Part shown: positions 31,330 through 41,649 of the stretch, one piece after another | Layout: every line of letters starts with the position of its first letter | Position numbering within the stretch: position 1 is the stretch's first letter | Assembly: GCA_958450365.1 (NCBI GenBank) | Contig: CAUEEP010000170.1 | Location: forward strand, 124,001-188,000 | From: Mesorhabditis belari | Lineage: Eukaryota; Nematoda; Chromadorea; Rhabditida; Rhabditidae | Reading direction: 5' to 3' | DNA length: 64,000 nt | The notes under the pieces: generated by a model | What the model was told of the DNA's origin: nothing | The model's database searches: none | The model's input: the letters and a program-made list of their open reading frames with translations, nothing else | Translations under genes and position numbers: made by a program

Positions 31330-33475
31330 TGTCGATACTCATCCAAACAGCGCTTCAGATTGGCCAGTTTCGTTCGATCTCCGCCCGCTTTGATACATTT
31401 TTCTCTTCTTCAATCGACTTTTCCACATATTTCTCAAAAACATCGTTATAGGTCATAATCGCATTCTGCTTCAAGAAAACCGCGTTACGAATACTTGCAT
31501 CCATCACAGTTTTCCGTTCATCTTTGTATTCTTTCACGATTTTCTCACACGATTCGATAATTTTCTGCTTTGTGATTCGAGCGTCTTCATTCGTTTGAAT
31601 CGCATTCTTTATGTTCACATCTTCAACTGATTCGTTCGTTTTCACTTGCTTGAAGCGAATGTGCATGTGAGTAGACCATAAACAACCACAAACTGTACAA
31701 CTTTGCCCACCCCGCATTGCACAACATTGTTGTAGCTGAGGTTCGGGGGAATCTCTCGGGATCAACGTTGTCCAATTGACAGTGATCATGACAAATCTGT
31801 TTGTAGATCGTTTGCAATTGTTCACTGTTCGGAATCGACTGCGTTTCGATGCATTTCGGACCCGTGCAGACGGTCATCGGATAGCTGAGTTCCTCGGTTT
31901 TGATTCCAATTTGTGGGATCAACAACTTCTGTTGCAAATCATTGATCGTCGCTTTCGTGTTTTCAATCTCGACTTTTCGATCATCATACACTTTGATATT
32001 TGTCTCAATCAATTCATTAATGTCAGCCAAGGGTTTAGCCAGTTGGAGAATGATTCCACGAGCTTGATTCACTGAGAGAGTCTTGTCAACAGAATGCGGT
32101 TTGCATCCAGCCGCATAGTCAAGGGAAGCGATGCGTCTCATCAGCCGATTTTGCCCAACTCGCTTCGAAATTTTTCATGTCATCTTCGCTAAACTCAACT
32201 CCATCGTGATAGGCACAAACGAATTTGAAAGCCTCGTTGTCCAAGCAGAAGATCTTGCTCGGATCAAGAGCCACTTGAATCCCGTGTTTTGCTTGAAGTT
32301 CATCGAGAAAAGCTCTTAAAGGGACGATTGTATCCCCTGGTTTGTAGAAAGTCCCACGGGCATTCGTGAAGAAAAACATGATATTCTTGGCGGCATCTTT
32401 GTGCAATTGAAGTAGCAACTCTCCAATGCAATATCTAAAGCTCAACGTCATCCGAGCGTCATTCGATTTGAACAATAGACAAATTGCATGTAAATTCTTG
32501 TAAGCTGCAATTGCATTCAGAATTTTCCTTGTATTCTCCTTGTCTTGTTCAATTCCACGAACATCTCCAATGCCAGGTGTATCAATGATATAAACATCAT
32601 ATTTCGGGTGTGGGAAGAGATAAGTTCGAGCGTCTTGTGTCGCGCTTTGTCCTTGTCCAAACACTTCATTCGTTGAGTTCCCAATGACAATTTGTCGTTG
32701 CTGATAATTCTCGTCGCACATCGTGAACATTGATGGAATGATACAGATCGGCTCTGGTGCTTCCAATGCATCGGCAATGTGATCAAAGCTCATATAGTTT
32801 GCAATGCCATTGATCCACGTCGATTTTCCGACTCCCGTTTCACCGAGTACAAGAATGTTGATCTCTTTTCGAGGCCCAGAGTATTGGTTGTTCTTTGATT
32901 GATGGAAGTGGGCAAGTCCGGCAAAACTGGCGGATTTCTCAAAGAGCTTGGCTTGCCTGAAATTAATTTTAATTGAAAAATTTGTGATGTGACAAAATTT
33001 ATTGTTTTTATTCTTTACCTTGAGGTGTAGCATCAAATCGTTGAGGAATCGCCGATGAAGAGTTGGATATTTGTTGATGCATCGGTGGAGAGAGAGCAGT
33101 CAACACGGGCACTGGACGAGGATTTGCGATCTGAAAATTGATATGCAGATGACGATTATGAATAAATCAACCCGTTCTCTGTAAGGCGACCCCGAAGAAA
33201 TTAAAAATCTACTGTAAACCATTGCAAAAAGATACATTTACATACAATTTGAGAGAACTAGGAATTATTTCTGATTAAGATCAAGTGATTTTTCAAAGAT
33301 TTAAGAGTCACTAATTGAAATAGCATTACCCTAGTATTAAAAAGTACAGTAATCCTCGATTTCTTGAATGTTTTAATGCTTAGGTAAATAAATCTCCACT
33401 CACTTGCTCGAAATCCTCGTTCTCGGCATCCGACGAATCCGACGAGAGCAAAGCGCTGTTTTGCAAGTGAGGCAT
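31330..33475 (-). CDS. P-loop GTPase, nematode-type, with frame breaks
   Basis: Exon 1 (33475-33404) and exon 2 (33130-33019) are low-complexity Ser/Pro-rich; exon 3 starts at 32957. The G domain shows G1 GETGVGKST, G3 DTPGIGD and a plausible G4/G5 region (MFFFTNARG), then a Cys/His cluster (C-H-D-H-C, later C-x-x-C-G-C-x-W-x-x-H-M-H-I) and a C-terminal charged helix. This order is seen in nematode and fungal AIG1/septin-like GTPases of unknown role (family memory). The frame shifts at four places: 32866 (TTTT), about 32138, 31745 (GGGGG) and 31398 (TTTTT); between them the protein is continuous. Either a young pseudogene or consensus indels. A decayed paralogue lies at 63.5-64 kb. Confidence 0.8.
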
Positions 33476-33747
33476 CGATCCGTAAAGCAGTTTGTTTTGC
33501 TTAAAACGATAATTTGACAAGTAAACAGTATTTAAAATTCAACCCAGAAAATCTCTTGGATGAGATAACCAAATGGAAAATGAAAGAAAGCATAGTAGTG
33601 GATGGTTTATTGACAAAATGAAATAGTTCGACAATGTTCTTGATTTTTATTTTGGAGAGCCGCCAAAAAATGACTTCACCCTCTTCTTCACGCCACTCAC
33701 ACCGGCAGAGACCCATCTGAAATTCATGATTTATTGGCAATTTTCTG

Positions 33748-36454
33748 GTATTCATATTTACGATATGTTCCTCTTGAATAGTGTAGATCAATTGACCTAA
33801 ACAAGAAAATTAATAAGTCTTGATGCAAAAACATACCCAATCCATCAAAAGCTTTTGGTACTTTAAATTCGGCCTTGTTAGATACCTCATTCTTCGCAAT
33901 GGCTGTTTCACGTTGTAAATTCGCTCCTGATCCAGCATGGCCAAATGAAATCTTAAAAAAAGCTAGTATAAATGGGGGCAGAGGGATCTGACCTCTTTTT
34001 TGATGTACTTAGCGCAAGTTCCGATGCACCAGGCGATAATTGGCTTCTTGACTTTAAGTTTGGAAATCATCTTGATCACGTCGTATTCATCAAGCTCTCC
34101 ACTTTCACCAAGCAAAACGATGATTTTCACACTACAAATACATAGCAAAATTCTTACTTTTCATCAAGGATGTAACGTGCAACGGGTTCCTTGAAAGTCG
34201 ATCCAGGATATCGATCGCCACCAATTGCGACTCCCTTCGTAAACGCCATCGGAATTGCGGCTAAGCTCTCAAGTTATAATGATCAACGTTATACCTGATG
34301 ATATTGTTGAGTTCATTCGATAAACCTCCAGATCTTGTAAGGTAGGCAACGCTTCCGGGCTGGTACAACTTTGACGCCAAAATGTTGTCGATCATTCCAC
34401 GCGTGTTTCCAATCTTGAAGCAGGCATCCAGGCTTGATGCCGCCAAGTGTCGTCATCTAAAAACAACTGTTTACTAAACATATGCTTTCAAAATAGTACC
34501 CTCTTTGTATCGGCGATCTTGATCAAATGACGAGTTAGTCGCTCAGGGACACCTTCGGCAATGATGGCAACAAGTTGTAGTTGAGGAATTTCTTCCAACG
34601 CTTCTTTAACGACTTCGTAAGCAGAGCGGTAAGATGCAAAGCAGACCTGAAGAAAAATTAATTATCGTTAAATCAGTCAAAGTTACTTACCAGCACCGTC
34701 GCGTTTGCTTCATCAAATGCTTCTTTCATCGAGCGATAGCTTGGCAAAAACTTCTCTTGGCCAAAGTAGAATTTGTTCATGGTGTTGTCCGAATCTGGAT
34801 AAGTTGAAGCTGCCACAGACGGAGTTGCACGGCCACACGCCCAATCGAAATCCAACATTCCCTAAATTACGACAAATAGTAACAAACTCTTTGGTGAAAC
34901 ATACCTGCATCGCCTTCTGTTGCTGTCCCCAAACAACCGCCGTCGTCTTTTCGTTGAGGGTGAACGAATTGGCGGCAACTTCCGCTACACTTATGGCGGT
35001 TCCGGCAAACGATTTGAGAGAAGGAGCCGAGGAGATGTTGTTCATGTAAGTCGACGTGGTATCATCGTTAAGCTCTTCCAGCGACTACTGCTTGGCGTGT
35101 TTGCACGAGATCGAACCGTCCGCCTAAAATTATCTTATTAGAAAAGCGTAATATTTTAGTTGCTAACAATTACTAAATACAAAACGCACCGATACAACAA
35201 AATTTGCATGGTTGTCTTGAACGTCTTCTGGCAAGTCATCACCCTTCAATCCAGCGCCAACAATCGCAGTCAACGGCGTCTCAGGTCCATAAACGAAGAT
35301 GGGGAGATCCAAGCGTTTTCCAGCATCTTTCATCTTGCGCAAGCCTTCTTTGTGATTTGGGTCCACCTCTTCGAACGTAGATGGAGATCTTGTGGGCTTG
35401 GAGTTTCAATGCAAAGCTTCGATCGCTTGGATGATACCCTAAAAATGTATTAATGTACGAGCCAATATATTTTACCTGGAAAGTCTCTCCAACATTGGTA
35501 AAGTTGGCAATCGATCTACCCATGAAGAGCAATTTACTGAGTATTCTCCATAGTTTGCCAATTCCGCGACGCCACCAAGCTCGCAAATTGCATCACTAAA
35601 GCAATAGAATGTCCTTTAGGATTGAGAATGGTGAGTTTCAACGAGGCTCCAGTCACATCATCAAGAGAGCTGATGAATTTCTCTTCGGCCGACATTGCGA
35701 GTCCAAATGGTGCAGGGAATTCGATTGGCTCGTCGTATCGTGACATCCACTTTGTCTTGCAAAGAAACGAGGTGGTTTAGTCCACCTTCGCCGCCAGATC
35801 AAGAATGTAAATTCTAGTATCGTTCATCAATAAAAAACCATTTTACCATGCTAACAAGTTAATTAATACCCAGTGGGTTGATCTCCAAATAGGTGAAGTG
35901 ATAGCTTTTGTACGCACGATATAGCTCATCGATGAACCAACCGAGTTTGCTAAAATTCAACGTTATAAAAAAACACAAAGAGATTTCTTACACGAATAGT
36001 TTCTCGTCAACTCCATGAAGTAGACTAACGATTGAAGAGATTTCAGGCACCATCGAATTCTCCACATCGACTGGAATTTCGAGCATTTGGCAATTTTCAT
36101 TGACATCGCCGACATCAACACCACCTATAAAGCATATTAAAGATTTTGTAAAGCCAATAAACAAACATGAAAACAAATCGCATCATGATGTGATTTTGTC
36201 ACTCATAATCGCCACCTAAAACCCTTGTTCCGGCTTATGCTCGACGAAAGTTTCGAGGGATGAAAGTGTCTAAAGAGCCACGCACGTCCTCAATCTAAAA
36301 GTGTTTATTATGGTGATGAAAATCACAAGCGCACCTCGCGTTCCTCTTCCTGCATCTTGCTGAAAACCTCCTTGATTTCGCACATGTTTTCCATAACGAC
36401 CAATCCTTGTTTTCCTTGGCGCTTGATTAGTTGATCCGGCTTGATGACCATCTT
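33748..36454 (-). pseudogene. ATP-citrate lyase pseudogene (truncated)
   Basis: Minus-strand exons follow ATP-citrate lyase order. KPDQLIKRQGKQGLV at 36454-36335; GGVDVGDV at 36124; FTYLEINPL at 35949-35870; ILDLAAKVD then GASLKLTILNPKG near 35820-35620; GRSIANFTNVGETF at about 35520; PIFVYGPETPLTAIVG at about 35280; KTTAVVWGQQQKAMQ (35045-34905); MLDFDWACGRATPSVAAS (34858); [35 protein letters not shown] (about 34410); PIIAWCIGTCAKYI (about 34040); and the active-site FGHAG with the phosphohistidine at about 33945. The functional enzyme makes cytosolic acetyl-CoA from citrate. Here an in-frame TAA (35779-35777), about 28 missing residues after GEYS, a 4-base insertion near 34432 and loss of the first ~50 and last ~300 residues mark a pseudogene. 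Confidence 0.88.
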
Positions 36455-36722
36455 CTAAAGTAAGCATATTAAAAAAGTAAATTCAAACTGCAGCTCGCTA
36501 CTTTCTTATAGTACATTAGTGCAACTAAACTCGGTTAATAATCGTGTATGCTCATCATTTGTTATGACCGGTTCCCACTAATGAATGACCAAAAGATCCG
36601 CTCGATAGCTCGACGAAACCAAAACGAGAAAGGTTTCCTAGTTTGCTAATGCTTAGCTCAACGGCTAACAACACCAAGTAATATGCGCTTTAGATAGCTT
36701 ATAGCTAACAACATCAACAATA

Positions 36723-37673
36723 TACCGTATTTACTCGAATAGAAGACCGGTCTTCTATTTTTTTTCAATCACCCCTAGACCCCGTCTTTATTCGAGACCG
36801 GTCTTCTATTCAAGACGGTCTTTTATTATTGGGTTGGTGAACTGAAAACTGCGGGACTTTGAACTGAAATTTATTCAACATAAAACCATCAATTCATTCC
36901 AAATAATTTCCATTATTATTGACGATTTCTGTCTATTTTACAGGCAATTTGCGGATTCCTCTTTCGTAGCAGGATTTGGGTTTGTGTGTGAGACAAGTGT
37001 GAGACTCAAAAATGGAGGACTGGAGATGTCCCAGTTTGAGCACTTTCTTCAAAAGAACCCCATTTTGGTGTCAATGAAAAAGTTGTAGAGAATCAAAAAT
37101 TAGGCTTAAAGCCAAATTGCCAAAAAGATACACTTAGTAGTTCCGCTTAAAATGCAAGTTTTGTGAAAATTCGTAAATTTGGCATTTCTTGAAAACCAGT
37201 TTTTGAATCATTCTGAAAATTTGGATGTAAGCTTAATTTTTGATTCTCTACAACTTTTCCATTGACACAAAAATGGGTTTCTTTTGAAGAAAGTGCTCAA
37301 ACTGTCACATATGACAATAGCCCGCAGTTTTCAATGCACCAACCCAATATTTGCATTCACGAAAATTTTCAGGAAAATAACCAGCGTTTAAAAAAAAACT
37401 TCTTTATAGAAATTTATTCTAGCATTTAACAACAAAATTGTGCTATTGAATGAAAATATAATATTTTTACCCTATTGGGTAAATTCCCTTATTCTTTTCC
37501 CGTATTTGAGTACGGCCACTTTCGCGCAGAATAGAAAACAGGGTACCTCGAATCTAAGACCGATCTTATATTCGAGACGGTCTTCTATTTTTTTCGATCG
37601 TCCCCTAGACCCCGTCTCCTATTCGAGACGGTCTTATAATCGAGGCCGGTCTTATATTCGAGTAAATACGGTA
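36723..37673. mobile_element. TACCGTATTTACTCG element with nested MITE
   Basis: Perfect inverted ends TACCGTATTTACTCGAAT, then AAGACCGG-rich subterminal repeats on both sides. Host element without the nested insert is about 430 bp. The right half matches 10740-11250. No transposase inside. It lies directly upstream of the point where the citrate lyase pseudogene loses its 5' exons. Confidence 0.88.
36829..37347. mobile_element. Mariner-like MITE (519 bp) nested in the element above
   Basis: Ends TTGGGTTGGTGAACTGAAAA and inverse, flanked by TA duplications (36827-36828, 37348-37349). Same length class as the copies at 27217, 40529 and 48012. The TTGGGTTGG end also occurs at 57138-57146 beside a mariner transposase relic. 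Confidence 0.9.
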
Positions 37674-38259
37674 GGTTGGCGCTTTTATTTAACGGCAGTA
37701 CCACAAAGCAACTGCTTAACCCAACAATCACAAAACGTACCGAGCTCAAAGTATAGGGGAGGGAGAGGCTGCGGTTCGCCTTCTCGCACGCTTCGACGAC
37801 CTCCTCAAAGTTATCTCCTCAACGAAGACGCAACATGTTCGGAGTCGAGACGAACAGAGTCACAATCTGTGGAGGAAGCAATCAAATGTAGACTTGCTTA
37901 TCGATATTATCGATACAAACGGCATGCTCATGTTTGACCGTTCAGATCTCGGTTTCTAGAACAGCTATCAATCTGAAAATTGTTTCATTGGAAAGCCAAG
38001 AACGTCAGCTTTTGATTGCTATTTTATACGTCTGACTTTTAATAAGTAAACACTTCATAAACCATATCGATACTTATCGATATCAAAAGTATCGATTATC
38101 GATAAGTATTGATAAGCTTTTTTAAGGCACTCAGCTATAAGGATTTGTGTGAGATAGTAATCAAAAAGCTGAAATTCTTGGCTTTCCAATGAAACAATTT
38201 GCCAAACAATGAATCATGGCCCGGGTTTTCCATATTTTGATAAAAATGTCGATGAGGAG
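37674..38259. repeat. Foldback element around a TATCGAT-rich palindrome
   Basis: Arms at 37970-38030 and 38150-38208 pair (AATTGTTTCATTGGAAAGCC; AAGCTTTTTGATT-like). The centre repeats (T)ATCGATA(C/A) six times (38065-38115), self-complementary. The bases 37680-37960 carry one 165-codon plus-strand frame whose G+C-rich last part (NEDATCSESRRTESQSVEEA) could be an exon; not identified. Confidence 0.6.
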
Positions 38260-38760
38260 GAGATCGAAGGGAGTGGGACAAATGCGACCTTTTTTTTGCG
38301 CACCCGGACATTTGCGCACCTTTTTTCCGCACTTAGCCCATTAGCGCACCTTTTTCGCGTTTTAAAAAGCTCTAAAAGCTAATATTAACCAATTTTATTC
38401 CAAAAGTTGTGTTTTCTAAGTAATTTTAGGGCGTAGAATCGAAATTTTGGCATATCAGAGCTTGTGGAAGCGAACGGACGGAGTTATACAAAGAGAAAAA
38501 TCAACAATTTTCTGTAATTTGACCTAGCCGTTTTGTCTTTCAAATTGGTTCCACACGCTCTGTTATGCCAAAACTTCGATTCTACGCCCTAAAATTACCT
38601 AGAAAAACAACTTTTGGAATAAAAATTGGTTAATATTAGCTTTTAGAGCTTTTTAAAACGCGAAAAAAGGTGCGCTAATGGGCTAAGTGCGGAAAAAAAG
38701 GTGCGCAAATATCCGGGTGCGCAAAAAAAAGGTCGCATTTGTCCCACTCCCGAGATCGAA
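38260..38760. mobile_element. Non-autonomous MULE foldback with 9-bp TSD
   Basis: The element is 38269-38751 (483 bp), flanked by identical GAGATCGAA (38260-38268, 38752-38760). Ends GGGAGTGGGACAAATGCGAC are close to the autonomous MULE at 20874-23627, including subterminal GCGCACC motifs. Arms of about 235 bp pair almost perfectly. No coding sequence. Confidence 0.93.
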
Positions 38761-40528
38761 CGCCTATCAGATCAACTAGCAGAAATCTTGTATTTTGATG
38801 ACGAAAATAATGACACCAATTGATTTTCTGTTTTTTAATTTTTATATATAAATAAATTATCAGATTTTTAAAAAATTTAAACAGATCAAGAAAAAACAAA
38901 ATTATAACAAAAGTTTCCTTTGTAAACAAAGATGTTGTCAAACAAGTTTGTAAGATTATGGCGATTCATCTGAACTTTTATGCGTCTATTTTTTGTGCCC
39001 GATTATTTCTCTAAATAATTGTCAAAATTGTAAATCGATTGGTTTATTCTAGGTGGAGAAGAAACGCTTTTCATTTGGGTCCACTTAGTATGTAAGACTC
39101 ATAAAGTCTTACATACTACGACGACTCAAATTTGCGGCACGACCCAAATTTGCGGCACGACTCAAATTTGCGAAAAAATTTACTCCAAAGTCAAGCAAAA
39201 CGGTGCAGTTGTTCCGTTCTAGGCATTGATCGGCCGTCATTTCGATGCGATTTCAATGATCGCACGAAGTGTTCGTCGTTTGGCCATCGCAAACATTAGC
39301 ATCCCATCGCAGTGGCACTTTCCCCTCTCAAATTTGCCTCTCAGCTCCAAACTCTGAAGTTTGCCATTCGTTTTAAACTTTGGGACAAGAGAGAGAGAAG
39401 TTTTATCCAACTTCTAAACGTTTTTACTCTTTTTACCTAACGTTCAACTTCTATTTTCAGCTGTTAATAATCGAGGACAAGGTCATACATTGTATAAATG
39501 CGTCTAAACATTTACAATTTTGAAAAAATATTGTTTAGAAAAAGATTCGGTTTTTTTTGATAAAGATTTTTCGAAAGTGACGCAAGATTTCCGCTTATTT
39601 TTTCTTCATACCAATGACGCTGAGTAAACAGAGATATGCCAAAAATAAAAAATAGGTTTTAAACTCGCAAAACTGATTAGTTTGTGCAAAACTGATCTAA
39701 AATTTTTGAGTAAAAGCAATTTGGATAGAAAATGGAAGACGTTTATGCAAAAACAAAAATATTAGTGCGGAAAATGGAAATGAGTTTTAGGGTCGATTTC
39801 CGTCGGTTAGTCATTTTCCGGAATAATATTTTTGACTCTTTTTGCTGCAAATTTTTTTGGGTTTTATTTTATTTTTGAAATCTTTCGCTTTATAAGGTAA
39901 AGGTTTTGCAGAAAAATAGAACAATTCTAAATTTAGTTTTTCCTTATTTCTAGATATTTTTAAATGAAAATATTGCACCAAATTAGGCTGAAAGTTTTAG
40001 AAAACCGATCGAATCGAAATTTTTCTTTGAAAATGCTGCACCAAACTAGCTGTCTACTTTTCGTAAGTTATTTAAGTTAAGTTAGTTATTTAAAAGTTAA
40101 TAATTACAATCAGAACTTGAATTTACTCTTAAATAAACGATTTTCTAAAAGATCTCACTGGAAAAGCTTTCGTAATTCAGCTATCTTTGACTCGAAAGCT
40201 CCAGTTTTGTTTCACGGTCAAATTACCGTAATTGAGTTATCTTTTATGGTAAAACTACCGTAATCCAGTACCAAATAAGCTTTTCCTGGAGTTTGTTCTT
40301 TTGAACTGAGATTTTTAATCTATAAGCAACCTTTCAAGCTTCTCATCTACATCAACGTTCCACTCGAAGGCTCAACACCAACGCCAGAAACGATAACCAC
40401 TGGAACAACAAAGCATTCACGCAAAGGTTTGGTTAAACGTTTGTCTATGCGCTCTAAACTAAATTTTAGAATATTCAATGCACTAGTCTAACGCAAACTA
40501 GCAATAGCGAATGAAGAGTTTTAAAATA
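38761..40528. other. Long gene-poor, A+T-rich stretch
   Basis: Holds three copies of an 18-base unit CGACYCAAATTTGCGGCA at 39122-39175, similar in style to MULE terminal arrays. A candidate exon at about 40332-40425 (NVPLEGSTPTPETITTGTTK frame, Thr-rich) could belong to the MPEG1-like gene downstream. Otherwise nothing was recognised. Confidence 0.4.
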
Positions 40529-41036
40529 TTAGATTGGCAACTTGAAAGTTGGTACACTTTTTCGTATTTCCTAGAAAACATATTTAATTCGATTTCTCTA
40601 AATAAAAGCTACATATTATCGAATTTACGAAACGCTTAAGCAAATTTGGACAACTTTTGAAACGAATTTGAGCAGAAATACAAGTTTTTTTTGAAAATTC
40701 TTCAAACAGACATATAACTAAAGCAATTAGACAAATCGAGCTGAGAATTTGGCTATATGCCTAACTTTTTATGCTCTATCTTTTTTCTATTAACATCAAG
40801 ATAGGTTTATGTGGAAGAAAGTGCTCAAATTGCTTCATCGAGTGCTCATGATTTTTGGTTTCTCAACTTCTTGCCCCCTAGAAACCTATAAAACCGAAAC
40901 TTTTCTAGATCTGTCAAAAGCCTTTTTTTAGAGGATAAATGAGCCTTTTTATTGGTGAAAACTGTAGATTAATCGGTGCACTAGTTATTTCTAAAAAGTC
41001 CAATGAACAATACCAACTTTCAAGTTGCCAAGCTAA
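40529..41036. mobile_element. Mariner-like MITE (508 bp)
   Basis: Ends TTAGATTGGCAACTTGAAAG and inverse (CTTTCAAGTTGCCAAGCTAA), flanked by TA. It shares internal blocks with the 27217 and 36829 copies (GAAGAAAGTGCTCAAA; TTAATCGGTGCAC). No coding capacity. Confidence 0.85.
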
Positions 41037-41044
41037 TATTTAAG

Positions 41045-41637
41045 TACAGGGTGGCCTGCAATTATAGCGCCGCATTTCAGAGGGCCTAGATTGACCCAAA
41101 TTAGGTCAATCGTTCTGTTTTTCTGGAGGTAAATCTTAAGTGTGTCTCCTGGAACGGTGCCCATTATCTAGTCAATTCAAGCTTTCAACTTTTTTATATG
41201 CCCCTTCAAAGTTAGAAGCTGAGTGTCAGTCGGCACGCCGCACATTTATGGGATCTTGCCAAAATCTCGTTGAGATTGAATACATTGAATTAATGAACGA
41301 AATCTCACATGCTCTACGCAGTTTAAGTGCAAAAATTCTTGAGAAACGTCACCAAAACTCAATTAATATGATCTGATGTTTGATTGAGAAACGCTATTTG
41401 GAGGTAAGCCTAAGCCCTGAGCCTGAGCCTAAGTCTGAGCCTGAGTAGCGACATTTGGCTCTCAACTTTGAAAAGCCATATAAAAAGTTGAAAGCTTGAA
41501 TCGATTAGACAATGGGCACCGTTCCAGGAGACACACTTAAGATTTACCTCCAGAAAAACAGAACGATTGAGTTTGGGTCAATTTGGGTCAATCTAGGCCC
41601 TCTGAAGTGCGGCGCTATAATTGTGGGCCACCATGTA
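41045..41637. mobile_element. TACAGGGTGGCC MITE with long inverted repeats
   Basis: Arms of about 190 bases: TACAGGGTGGCCTGCAATTA, GAGGGCCTAGATTGACCCAA, GTGTCTCCTGGAACGGTGCC and their inverse. A short GCCTAA/GCCTGA stretch (41404-41445), the reverse of the telomere hexamer, lies in the centre. It ends 13 bases before the first recognised exon of the MPEG1-like gene. Confidence 0.88.
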
Positions 41638-41649
41638 ATTCTGATTCAG

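Noticed and set aside
36723..37673. Retrovirus-like long terminal repeats
   Set aside because: Ends are inverted, not direct, and there is no primer-binding site or polymerase.
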